From the NCBI RefSeq assembly GCF_900302455.1, contig NZ_ONZG01000013.1, positions 124,001 through 188,000 on the forward strand: DNA of 64,000 nt. The letters are read 5' to 3'. This document shows, piece by piece, positions 47,549 through 55,154 of this stretch (position 1 is its first letter; every line of letters begins with the position of its first letter). The position numbers and the translations under genes were made by a program. The notes beneath the pieces are model-generated. The model saw nothing but the letters and a program-made list of their open reading frames with translations. It was not told the DNA's origin and did not search any database. This stretch comes from Falsiruegeria mediterranea M17 (lineage in GTDB: Bacteria > Pseudomonadota > Alphaproteobacteria > Rhodobacterales > Rhodobacteraceae).

Positions 47549-47581
47549 TTTCCATTTCAAGTAAAAAAATTGAAATGGAAA
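47549..47581. promoter_or_regulatory. 12-bp perfect inverted repeat upstream of the SPFH-transporter genes
   Basis: TTTCCATTTCAA (47549-47560) and TTGAAATGGAAA (47570-47581) flank a 9-nt spacer. It lies between the AmiC-like stop (47605) and the SPFH start. It could be an operator for transporter transcription or an AT-rich intergenic stem. A TTTTACTT motif shared with the MarR promoter overlaps its right side (47586-47593) and its spacer. Confidence 0.5.
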
Positions 47582-47604
47582 CTAATTTTACTTAAGCATC
47601 TGTT

Positions 47605-48717
47605 TTATAGTTCTTTTATTACCTCAAATCGCAGCCCATCGGCCCGTGCAAGGTAGATCGGCGCCCGTTTGCTTTTGTTGGAGGACGACTGTTTTCGACC
47701 ACTTCGATGAATCACGGGCAGGGCATCGGAAACACTGTGATCGCGCCAAACCTTGGCGTGTCCTTCCATCAATCCGGCCAGAAAATGCACCCCTTCATAG
47801 GTGGATTGACCCAATGCGTTCAGCACCGGCGCTTGATCCCCATGCACGCGGTAGTATTTTTCCTTGAAAGCTTGGTTCGCCTCTGTCGGCAATGTCCCGA
47901 AATAAGAGGATGCAGCGAACAATCGCTTGCTGTTGTTTGCACCGCATCCCAACAGACCGTTTTCTTCGATGGCGCAGGACAGACGAACCATCCGATCATG
48001 CAATTTGGCTTTGCCAAAGGCCCGGTTGAACGCAACCGCGTCCTGTCCCACAAGCGAGATCAAAACGGCCTCGGCACCGGAGTTGGAAATTTCTTCGACA
48101 AACCGGGTCATGCTGGTCAGGCCAAAGGGCAGATATTTCTCATAGGCCAGTCCAACGGACATTTCCTGCAATTTGGCCTTGGCATAGTTGTGTGACGTCC
48201 TGGGCCACACATAATCGTTGCCGATCAGTGCCCAACTGCGTGGTCGATATTCGTTTTGGATGTGCTCAATCGACGGGCCCAGCTGTTCTTCCGGGGTTTC
48301 GCCAATCGCGAACAAACCCTCTGTTCGCTCACCGCCTTCGTACAGCGGCGTATAGATGTAGGGGATCCGTTGCCGAACAACCTTGCTGAGGCGTTGGCGA
48401 ATTGCACTGATGTGCATTCCTACGATGGCATCGATCGAATTTGTTTCGATCAGATCATTGACCGTCTCTTCAATCGAGATACGGGCCTCCATCGCTGCAT
48501 CGATCATGATGAGCTGCACTTTGCGGCCGTCTATGCCCTGGGTCCGGTTCAGCTCTTCGACCGCCACCTGAGCGCTCGAGATGCAGGACGGGGCCCAAAG
48601 TCCTGCGGCACCACACAAAGGAATGAGCAGAGCGATCCGAAAAGTTCCCTTGCCGCGCAACATGGGATCATCGCGCAGTTCCTCAAGTTCGGTTGGAATA
48701 CTGGGTAACGTGGTCAA
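47605..48717 (-). CDS. Cytosolic AmiC-like amide-sensing binding protein
   Basis: The protein has a type I periplasmic binding fold (FRIALLIPLCGAAGLWAPS, IPYIYTPLYEGGERTEGLFAIGETPEEQLGPSI, GNDYVWPRTSHNYAKAKLQ) of the AmiC group but no signal peptide, so it should stay in the cytoplasm. AmiC in Pseudomonas is the amide sensor that restrains the antiterminator AmiR. No AmiR is present here, and a MarR gene is divergent instead. The start is uncertain: TTG 48717 lies about 33 nt below a promoter, ATG 48663 is possible, and ATG 48807 would fall upstream of that promoter. Its length of about 370 residues fits AmiC. Confidence 0.82.
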   Translation of the reverse strand: MTTLPSIPTELEELRDDPMLRGKGTFRIALLIPLCGAAGLWAPSCISSAQVAVEELNRTQGIDGRKVQLIMIDAAMEARISIEETVNDLIETNSIDAIVGMHISAIRQRLSKVVRQRIPYIYTPLYEGGERTEGLFAIGETPEEQLGPSIEHIQNEYRPRSWALIGNDYVWPRTSHNYAKAKLQEMSVGLAYEKYLPFGLTSMTRFVEEISNSGAEAVLISLVGQDAVAFNRAFGKAKLHDRMVRLSCAIEENGLLGCGANNSKRLFAASSYFGTLPTEANQAFKEKYYRVHGDQAPVLNALGQSTYEGVHFLAGLMEGHAKVWRDHSVSDALPVIHRSGRKQSSSNKSKRAPIYLARADGLRFEVIKEL

Positions 48718-48756
48718 AGTGGCTCGGCCCTTCCTTGCTGGATCGGGAACCGCTAC

Positions 48757-48785
48757 ATACCAATTGATTTTACTTTCCAAGTCAA
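48757..48785 (-). promoter_or_regulatory. Sigma-70-like promoter of the amide operon
   Basis: On the minus strand TTGACT (48785-48780) and TGGTAT (48762-48757) are 17 bp apart. It reads toward the AmiC-like gene and overlaps a palindrome, consistent with repression. Confidence 0.5.
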
Positions 48786-48787
48786 AT
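48767..48787. promoter_or_regulatory. MarR operator-like palindrome ATTTTACTT-TCC-AAGTCAAAT
   Basis: The 9-bp arms match at 8 positions with a 3-nt spacer. It covers the -35 region of the operon promoter and lies 31 bp before the divergent MarR start (48818), so one dimer could control both directions. Confidence 0.6.
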
Positions 48788-48817
48788 AAATTTCGAGAGC
48801 CAAACACAGGTGCCCCG

Positions 48818-49243
48818 ATGGAATCGAGCTCAAACCCAATTCAGGACTATCTGTCGTATGCTCTGGCTGCGGCCCATCGAAAGATGCAGGCATCTTTGAG
48901 CACACGCCTGAAACAACACGGCATCCAGATCGAAGCATGGCGCATTCTTGAGACGCTCGAGGCGGGTCATAGACTGACGATGGGGCAGCTGGCTGAGGTT
49001 GTTTTGATGAACCCACCGACATTGACCAAATTGGTCGACCGAATGGTGTCGGATGGATTGGTACATCGGCAAGTCGCGCAAGCCGACCACCGGCAGGTCA
49101 ACGTTCTTCCAACGGCCCTTGGCAAAAAGCGGATGCTGCAGATCCGGGAAGAAGTGCAGGAACAAGACATCGAGTTTCAATCCCTGCTCGGCAAGGATGA
49201 GGCCAGCAAGCTCATCGAGTTACTGCGTGGAGTGGTTCAGTAG
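48818..49243 (+). CDS. MarR-family regulator of the amide locus
   Basis: The 141-residue protein starts at ATG 48818 (MESSSNPIQDYLSYALAAAH). The winged helix is around residues 50-95 (LTMGQLAEVVLMNPPTLTKLVDRMVSDGLVHRQVAQADHRQVNV read in parts). It is divergent from the eight-gene amide operon with a palindrome between them. It is probably the local repressor, perhaps responding to the acid or acyl-CoA product. Confidence 0.9.
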   Translation: MESSSNPIQDYLSYALAAAHRKMQASLSTRLKQHGIQIEAWRILETLEAGHRLTMGQLAEVVLMNPPTLTKLVDRMVSDGLVHRQVAQADHRQVNVLPTALGKKRMLQIREEVQEQDIEFQSLLGKDEASKLIELLRGVVQ

Positions 49244-49366
49244 CCCGCGCGCCACCTATGTGACAAAGGTTCGACACAAGACCAGCGACGACGCCCGCTC
49301 CCAGCCCATACCTGAGACAGCGGGTGTTTTTGCGCGGAGTCCATAGGCCAGGCCGGTTCACAGGTA

Positions 49367-50065
49367 TCAGTGTTGACCAGCAAGCCGTGCGCTTGTGTCT
49401 TCTTTTGTATCGCCCCCGGCCATGCGTGCGAAGGCCTGTCGCCAACCGATGGCGAGATCCGTCAACTCTGCCAGTGCTTGCGCCTCTTCCGGGGATACCC
49501 TGCGTGTCAGCCGGGCGCGGGTTACGCGCAGGACACTCCAGTCCGGGTTGCGCCTTTCTATTAGAGTTATCCTGTCACCCGCTGCCGCAGTGCCGGTTTC
49601 CAGCACCCGATAGTACCATCCGGTGCGGCCCGTTTTCTGAAACAGATAGGGCATCTTTTCGTTGCCTGTGTGCAGCCCCAGCTTCCAACAGGGCTGACGG
49701 CCTTGGCTGATCTGAACGGTTGCTGTGCCCAGCTTCAGGATATCGCCGATACAGAGGTTTTCTTCGGTCAGCCCTGTTGTTGCGATGTTTTCTCCAAAGG
49801 CGGCCGGTTTGGTTCCCGCTGCCATCTGCCCCTCATTTTTCCAGGCCGCGTAATGATCCAGCGCATAGTGATGGATGGCCTTGTCTTCGCCGCCATGCAC
49901 GGTCAGGTCTGCTTGGGCATCATCGGAAAAACCAGTCAACGTAATGGCTTGACGGCCGAACGCTTGGTCTTTTTGAATGGCCGAGGGCGGCTTTCCCTCC
50001 CAGCGGCCCTGAATGCTGCCCAGGAATATTCCACCGATTTCTGCCGACAGGTCAGGAAGGGTCAT
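49367..50065 (-). CDS. MOSC-domain protein (YiiM-like)
   Basis: The 232-residue protein has the MOSC core: LTGFSDDAQADLTVHGGEDKAIHHYALDHY near residues 43-72, FGENIATTGL, and the conserved cysteine in ISQGRQPCWKLG near 126. A C-terminal helical tail follows, as in YiiM. MOSC proteins bind molybdenum cofactor and act in detoxification of N-hydroxylated or sulfur compounds. It is directly after the Cys-tailed MarR gene (50066) with no gap and is probably co-transcribed. Confidence 0.9.
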   Translation of the reverse strand: MTLPDLSAEIGGIFLGSIQGRWEGKPPSAIQKDQAFGRQAITLTGFSDDAQADLTVHGGEDKAIHHYALDHYAAWKNEGQMAAGTKPAAFGENIATTGLTEENLCIGDILKLGTATVQISQGRQPCWKLGLHTGNEKMPYLFQKTGRTGWYYRVLETGTAAAGDRITLIERRNPDWSVLRVTRARLTRRVSPEEAQALAELTDLAIGWRQAFARMAGGDTKEDTSARLAGQH

Positions 50066-50608
50066 TCAGGCCTCTTTGTGTTCGATACAGATTTTGTTGT
50101 TTTCGCCGGGTTCCAGCTTGAGCCCCAGTAAGGTGCAGAAGCCGTTTTCGGACGCGGCGTCATGGTAGGCGCAGGTTTTGCATCTACCGAAAGACTGGCC
50201 GCCGTTGGCCGCCAGAGCCAGTCTCAAGCCTTGAAGCAATCCGTCTTTGAGCGCGTCCTGAACGCTGGTGGGCAGATTGCCAATGGCATCTGCAATCGGG
50301 TTGGGTTCCGTCACGGCAGCGATGCCTGCCTCGGTCAGCTCATAGGAAATTGAACGCTGGTCAGATTTCTGCCGGTGTTCCGCCGCATAGCCCTTTCGCA
50401 TCAAGGCCTTCAGCGTTTGGGACATCGTCCCGCGCGTGGTTCCCAGGTAGTCGGCGACATGCGACGGCGACCGGGAAAACTGATTTGCTTCAGACAGATA
50501 CTCCAGTGCAGCCCGTTGTGTCGGGTTCAAATCGCCATCCCAGCCAGCAGCCGAATCTAGTCTGGCCAGCCGGTTGATGAGGATGCGGATACTATGGTCG
50601 TTTCTCAT
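50066..50608 (-). CDS. MarR-family regulator with a C-terminal cysteine cluster
   Basis: The 180-residue protein has a MarR winged helix at about residues 35-95 (SRSPSHVADYLGTTRGTMSQTLKALMRKGYAAEHRQKSDQRSISYELT read in parts). It also has a C-terminal extension CKTCAYHDAASENGFCTLLGLKLEPGENNKICIEH read in parts, with four cysteines (C-x2-C-x11-C-x15-C) and two histidines. This looks like a metal or Fe-S site and would suit a redox- or metal-sensing regulator. It probably binds the 11-bp repeats in the divergent region. Confidence 0.85.
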   Translation of the reverse strand: MRNDHSIRILINRLARLDSAAGWDGDLNPTQRAALEYLSEANQFSRSPSHVADYLGTTRGTMSQTLKALMRKGYAAEHRQKSDQRSISYELTEAGIAAVTEPNPIADAIGNLPTSVQDALKDGLLQGLRLALAANGGQSFGRCKTCAYHDAASENGFCTLLGLKLEPGENNKICIEHKEA

Positions 50609-50619
50609 ACCTCAGAAGG

Positions 50620-50690
50620 TAGCGAGTCGAAATTAAAGTTGCAATAGGCGCGTGTCTTATAGTAGCGAGTCGATATAAATAGCGAGTCGA
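50620..50690. repeat. Three direct repeats TAGCGAGTCGA in a divergent promoter
   Basis: Identical 11-bp units are at 50620-50630, 50663-50673 and 50680-50690, spaced 43 and 17 bp. They lie between the Cys-tailed MarR gene (start 50608, minus) and the exported protein gene (start 50714, plus). The third unit contains GTCGAC. They are likely operator sites for the MarR protein or another regulator. Confidence 0.75.
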
Positions 50691-50713
50691 CATCAAATAA
50701 CTGGAGATACGAC

Positions 50714-51463
50714 ATGAGACTTCCCTGGATATCCGTTGCCACCATTTTGGTCGGAGCTTCGTCAGTTGCCGCAGACGGCAATCACGCTCTGCATCAAGAG
50801 GGGGCCGTCATCTCGCCGTCGGATGCGGGTAAAGTGGCGGACTTCGACATTCTTGCCGCACATGCGCACCGCAACGGCAACACGGTAACGTTCCACATGA
50901 CGACCAACGGAACCGCTGGGGCCTCGGTTCCGGCAGCAACCGGCGCAGTGGGCGGATCAGATGTCTGGTCTTATGTGTGGCCCACCTCTCTGGACCCTTC
51001 GGCAGTGGGGTTCGAGGGTGGCACTGGCATCCTGGCAATGGCCGCGACCAGCCACCCGGATTTTGACGACACCCCGCTTTTTGATGAAAACGGGGATGGC
51101 GATCCGGCCAATGACGGCATCGAATGGCACAGTCACTGGGTGGTGCTGATCCCGACCGAGGCCTGCGGCCCGGGTGCCCTTGCGGTGCGCGACATCCCGG
51201 AAGGCACCTCGCCAAGGCTGCCCGCAACTTGGCCCGGTTTCCCGATCTTTTTGGACAGCCCCGGCTTCACGCCGCTGTTCGACGGGCCAGAAATCACAGT
51301 GAACGCGGGTTTTGCCAGCAGCGTCGAGCTGGACGGCTTTGCCTATGACGGCGTCACGTCCGCGCTTCGGGTGAACGCCAGCATCCATGCGCCGCTTTTG
51401 TGCGTCACGGATGTTTTCGACATCGCTTCAGGCGATCTGAGCTTGCCGGGCAAACTGCAGTAG
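50714..51463 (+). CDS. Exported protein of unknown function (His/Gly-rich, beta-rich)
   Basis: The 249-residue product starts at ATG 50714 after CTGGAG. A signal peptide (MRLPWISVATILVGASSVAA) precedes a mature part with HALHQEG, AAHAHRNGNTVTFHMTTNG and EWHSHWVVLIPTEACGPGAL, so histidines recur in loops. The two cysteines (EACGPG and PLLCVTD) may pair. I do not recognise the family. It is controlled by the three-repeat region shared with the Cys-tailed MarR gene, so it is likely part of the same response. Confidence 0.78.
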   Translation: MRLPWISVATILVGASSVAADGNHALHQEGAVISPSDAGKVADFDILAAHAHRNGNTVTFHMTTNGTAGASVPAATGAVGGSDVWSYVWPTSLDPSAVGFEGGTGILAMAATSHPDFDDTPLFDENGDGDPANDGIEWHSHWVVLIPTEACGPGALAVRDIPEGTSPRLPATWPGFPIFLDSPGFTPLFDGPEITVNAGFASSVELDGFAYDGVTSALRVNASIHAPLLCVTDVFDIASGDLSLPGKLQ

Positions 51464-52105
51464 CGGTTTCAGTCGGCTGCCCAAAGGAGCTGAAGAAGAA
51501 ATCTGGCCAGTCGACGTGCTGGCCAGGAATTCTGGCCTCCAGGCTGGTGTTTCTGTCTGAAAAGCATTGCCTGCCGGATCAGACGGTCGCGCTTTGAGAC
51601 TGGATTGACAGGCCGGAGCGCCGAGTCGCCAGCAGTCTTGAAATGCTGCGACGGATGGTTGCCCTCAGAGAGGGGGCAGCACTCTTCCCGGCTTTGTCCG
51701 TCAGCGGTCCTGACAGCTTGGGGATCGGCTACTTTGCACCCCATTTCAAATGGAAGTTTCGGCGCCACATCAGGTTGGCTTGACGGACCAACGATCCGCG
51801 CACAGACCACCTGAAGCAGTTCACGGGGTTCATGATGTCGCAGATGGAGGCACCTGCCCCGGCGAAACTGTCCAGGGGAAGTTGTTGACGTTGTACATAT
51901 GCGTGCCGGTCTCAGATTGCTTTGCGACCCAAGTCATACAAAGAATTATTCATTTCCCGCACTCGAGTTTTTGCTCGGTGCATCAACTGCGGCACTGACG
52001 GGCTGCATCGAAGCGCAAGTCGGCCACCTGCCCTTGTCCCGGTGATCCCGACGACAAGACAAGTGGCAGCCGCACGCATGAATTGCGTTGCTGTCATTGG
52101 TTTTC
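51464..52105. other. Gap without a defensible gene
   Basis: Short frames on both strands show low-complexity or shadow composition and no start signals. I see no tRNA, repeat or insertion-sequence end. The stretch is moderately lower in GC than the genes around it. Confidence 0.4.
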
Positions 52106-52339
52106 TCAAGTTTGGAGTGACGTCGGCATCGCGGCAAGACTGCAAGCGACATGCACCCGGCAGGTCTCTGAGTGCGTGCCCTGCACCGGATTGGAGTCGT
52201 GATCCATTTGGACATGTTCACTGCCCAGGGTCGCAGCCTGCGATACATGCTCATGCGATGACGAAAACGCGACAAACACCAAATGCCCGATCGTCATCAC
52301 GATCTGGAACATCTTCAAGGCTGTACGTTTGATGCTCAT
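52106..52339 (-). CDS. Possible small His-containing exported protein
   Basis: The 77-residue frame begins with a hydrophobic stretch (MFQIVMTIGHLVFVAFSS), then SSHEHVSQAATLGSEHVQMDHDSN and a Cys-containing end (SETCRVHVACSLAAM). It looks like a short secreted or membrane-anchored metal-binding peptide. No ribosome site is evident and no family is recognised. It lies downstream of the two cytochrome genes on the same strand. Confidence 0.35.
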   Translation of the reverse strand: MSIKRTALKMFQIVMTIGHLVFVAFSSSHEHVSQAATLGSEHVQMDHDSNPVQGTHSETCRVHVACSLAAMPTSLQT

Positions 52340-52462
52340 GGGCTTGGACTTGGTGACTCTTCTGCTCGACTTTCGTGCTGGATACGGCTTCCAGCAGGTG
52401 GAGGGTCAAACGTGATTTTCAACTTTTTTGAGCAACTTTATGAATAGCCGGAATTCCACGGG

Positions 52463-52924
52463 TTACTGATGTGGTGGATTACGGCTCGCTTGTATCTTTT
52501 GCACACGCTCGGGCCAGGTTGATCTGATGAAAGCCAGAATGTTCCAGACGTCGTCGTCAGAGAGGATGTCGTCGAATGCCGGCATCCCACTGTTAAAATC
52601 CTGCACTCCGATTGCAGCAAGCGCCCGGCTGCCGCCCAGTTTGGTGTAGTCAAAGAGGAGTTGATTATCGTGGTGCCACGTGTGCCCCGTCTCGTCATGC
52701 GGGGGCGCTGGCAACGTGCCGTCGCTGTTGGGCGAACGCCAGTTGTCCTGGCCTTCAAGATTACTACCGTGGCAAGAGGCACAATGCTCTTTGTACAGCG
52801 CCTGCCCATCCTTGAGGTCACGCTCAAGAAGTTCATGATCCGCCACTGATGGAGATGAAAGCAAAATGGACACGGCGATCCAGGTTGTTGTCGCAGCAAT
52901 GCGTGTTCCGGCAATCTCTTGCAT
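52463..52924 (-). CDS. Small exported c-type cytochrome
   Basis: The start is ATG 52924 (MQEIAGTRIAATTTWIAVSILLSS), giving 153 residues. After the signal sequence comes ERDLKDGQALYKEHCASCHGSNLEGQ with the CASCH haem motif, and NSGMPAFDDILSDDDVWNILAFIRS with the methionine axial ligand and C-terminal helix. It is 2 bp after the stop of another mono-haem cytochrome, so the pair is co-transcribed. Electron partners are unknown. Confidence 0.9.
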   Translation of the reverse strand: MQEIAGTRIAATTTWIAVSILLSSPSVADHELLERDLKDGQALYKEHCASCHGSNLEGQDNWRSPNSDGTLPAPPHDETGHTWHHDNQLLFDYTKLGGSRALAAIGVQDFNSGMPAFDDILSDDDVWNILAFIRSTWPERVQKIQASRNPPHQ

Positions 52925-52926
52925 GA

Positions 52927-53361
52927 TCAGTTGATACCATTGGCCCGCTGCAACTCGCGCACATATTGCGTGATCATCGTGACATCTGGGCGGGACAAAC
53001 CGTCGACAGGAGGCATGTTGCCAAAGGGCCAATGATGGGCTCTGACGCCCTGCGCAACGGCGCGTTGAAAGCTCTCATCTCCATGGTGGCCTGGCTCGTA
53101 GATGACATGAACCAACGGCGGAGCGACGCCTTGCTGCCCGACCGCATTCAATCCATGACAGGCTGCGCAATTCGCGTCAAAGCCCCGTTTTCCGATCTGC
53201 GCATTGGTGGTAAGTCGTTCCGGCAGAACAATCTCAACGAGCGCAGCGCCCTGAGCTGTGGTCCGAGTTGCGGTTGATTGATCGGAATTGGGGCCGGGCC
53301 ATAAAAGGTAACCTAAGGTGCCTGCGGCTGCGATTGCTGAAATCAGGATGGTCTTCTTCAT
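52927..53361 (-). CDS. Small membrane-anchored c-type cytochrome
   Basis: The start is ATG 53361 (MKKTILISAIAAAGTLGYLLWPG), giving 144 residues. The N-terminal helix is a signal or anchor. The haem motif is NCAACHGLNAVGQQG, and the distal ligand is probably Met in GNMPPVDGLSRPDVTMITQYVREL. It heads the two-cytochrome operon. Similar pairs serve as small periplasmic electron carriers to terminal oxidases or dehydrogenases, but no such enzyme is adjacent. Confidence 0.9.
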   Translation of the reverse strand: MKKTILISAIAAAGTLGYLLWPGPNSDQSTATRTTAQGAALVEIVLPERLTTNAQIGKRGFDANCAACHGLNAVGQQGVAPPLVHVIYEPGHHGDESFQRAVAQGVRAHHWPFGNMPPVDGLSRPDVTMITQYVRELQRANGIN

Positions 53362-53373
53362 AGTCCCACATCG

Positions 53374-53619
53374 TTGATTGATTTTTTTGAGGCCTACAGC
53401 TTCCAGCAAGAGGAAGGTCAAACAGTTTTTTGGATCACGTTTCGGGAGCATCCAGACGGCAATGGCGACCATCCTCTGATTCTCAGCTGGTCACATATCT
53501 CCGAACGCTACGTTGATGTTGTCGCCAACGAAGATGCATTTGATCCCGCAAGCGCAACAAATGTCCGGATTGGTAGACGAGAAGGCACTGCCGTAGAACT
53601 AAGCTGGTTTTGGATTTGA
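53374..53619 (+). CDS. Possible small protein, TTG start, unknown
   Basis: The 81-codon frame begins with TTG at 53374, only 12 bp from the cytochrome start on the other strand. It encodes YSFQQEEGQTVFWITFREHP and a C-terminal RIGRREGTAVELSWFWI, with plausible amphipathic composition. The segment YxFQQxEGQT also occurs in a short frame at about 52386-52418. No family is recognised. It may be a gene fragment. Confidence 0.3.
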   Translation: MIDFFEAYSFQQEEGQTVFWITFREHPDGNGDHPLILSWSHISERYVDVVANEDAFDPASATNVRIGRREGTAVELSWFWI

Positions 53620-53893
53620 GCAAAGATTTTGCGTCCATGTCTTGCCCATGCACGATTTCGATCTCACCTTTGTGGGGTCAGCCTATGTCTCGAAGATAAC
53701 CCGACAGCGCAGCGGCAGCGGCGCCCGTCGCAGGATCGTCGAGTACACCACCGATTGCGAGTGCATTTCGGCTGTGACATCGGCTCAGAAATTCCGACCG
53801 CACGAGATTGATCATCGTCGGATCATACTCCCGCATCAGCTGCACGCCTTCTGAAAAATCACTGGTCATTTTTGCAAGCATGCGCCTTGGCAC
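53620..53893 (-). pseudogene. PhzF-family epimerase/isomerase, C-terminal remnant with in-frame stop
   Basis: The minus strand encodes GGVLDDPATGAAAAALSGYLRDIG, the PhzF phosphate-loop-like motif (DPATGAA). It is then interrupted by TGA at 53680-53678 where relatives have Trp, and continues in frame as PHKGEIEIVHGQDMD, which is the expected next block. Only about the last 90 codons remain recognisable. The 5' two-thirds are missing or shifted. It is a decayed gene next to an intact M20 hydrolase. Confidence 0.75.
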
Positions 53894-53987
53894 GGGCCGG
53901 TTTCGAGGCCACCGTATCCATCACGTAAGGAACGGAAAAACTCTCTGCGGCAAGCGCTTTGCCGTAGAAATTCCAATGGACGCCCAC

Positions 53988-55154
53988 TCACCCCAAGGGC
54001 ATGCTTTGTTCGGCCATTTCCGCATACCAACTACAACCGAGGGGAATTAACTCGTCGTTGAACTCATAGCTCGGGTTGTGAAGGTCAGCGCTGTCGCCGT
54101 TGCCGAGGAAGAGATAGGCGCCGGTGCGTTCGGCCAGCATTTCAGCGAAGTCCTCGCCCGGCATAACCGGATCAAAGTCGCGAATGACGTGACCGGAAAC
54201 TTTATGCGCGGCTTCCGCTGCGCGTGCGGCGGCTTCGGGTGAGTTAATCGTGGGTGGTACGCGCGGGGAGTAGTGTAAATGCGCTTCCGCACCGTGGGCG
54301 CGCGCTGTGAGCTCGGCGATTTCTTTCAGGCGTTTTTGCACAACGTCATGCACATCAGGGTCGAAATATCGCACAGTGCCGCGCAAATTGATCTCATCCG
54401 GGATCACATTGTAGGTATCGCTGTCGCTTCGCAGACCGCAAGTCGAGACGACAACGGTTTTCAGAGGGTCGATATTCCGTGCCGCGATCGTTTGGAGCGC
54501 CACGACCACATGTGCTGCTGCCACTGTTGTATCCACTGCCTTGTGCGGCAAAGCTGCATGACCGCCCTGCCCCTTGATAGTGAGATCAAAGAAAGCAGTG
54601 GCGGCCATCTGAGGACCGTCACGCACAGCGAACTGGCCAGCGGGAATGCTCGGCCAGTTGTGCATGCCGTAAACCTCTTGAATGCCCCAGCGGTTCAATA
54701 GCCCGTCATCAAGCATGGCACGAGCGCCGCCACCACCCTCTTCTGCAGGTTGAAAGATCAGCACAACCGAACCGTCGAAGTTTCGTGTTTCGGCTAGGTA
54801 CTTTGCTGCACCCAGAAGCATTGCGGTATGGCCGTCATGGCCGCAGGCATGCATTACGCCTGGATGTTTCGAAGCATGTGGGAGGCCAGTGGTTTCGGGA
54901 ATTGGTAAAGCATCCATATCCGCACGAAAGCCGATAGTCTTGCCCGAGCCGCGCGCCCGCCCGTGGATCACTCCGACAACGCCGGTCTGCCCGACGCCGC
55001 TGACCACCTCGTCGCAACCGAAGTCGGCAAGAAGCTCTGCCACCTTGGCCGCCGTGCGATGTTCCTGGAACCGCAACTCAGGATGGGCGTGAAAGTCTCG
55101 TCGCCATTCAGTGATTTCGTCATGCAGTTCGGCAAAGCGGTTTCGTGCTGGCAT
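53988..55154 (-). CDS. M20-family amidohydrolase (hippurate hydrolase/N-acyl amino acid deacylase-like)
   Basis: The 388-residue enzyme starts at ATG 55154 (MPARNRFAELHDEITEWRRDFHAHPEL). Motifs include GFRADMDALPIPE near residue 75, HACGHDGHTAMLLGAAKYLAE near 100, FQPAEEGGGGARAML near 132, and PVMPGEDFAEML near 340 with metal ligands. It hydrolyses N-acyl amino acids or hippurate-type amides. It has no obvious operon partner. The PhzF remnant lies downstream. Confidence 0.93.
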   Translation of the reverse strand: MPARNRFAELHDEITEWRRDFHAHPELRFQEHRTAAKVAELLADFGCDEVVSGVGQTGVVGVIHGRARGSGKTIGFRADMDALPIPETTGLPHASKHPGVMHACGHDGHTAMLLGAAKYLAETRNFDGSVVLIFQPAEEGGGGARAMLDDGLLNRWGIQEVYGMHNWPSIPAGQFAVRDGPQMAATAFFDLTIKGQGGHAALPHKAVDTTVAAAHVVVALQTIAARNIDPLKTVVVSTCGLRSDSDTYNVIPDEINLRGTVRYFDPDVHDVVQKRLKEIAELTARAHGAEAHLHYSPRVPPTINSPEAAARAAEAAHKVSGHVIRDFDPVMPGEDFAEMLAERTGAYLFLGNGDSADLHNPSYEFNDELIPLGCSWYAEMAEQSMPLG

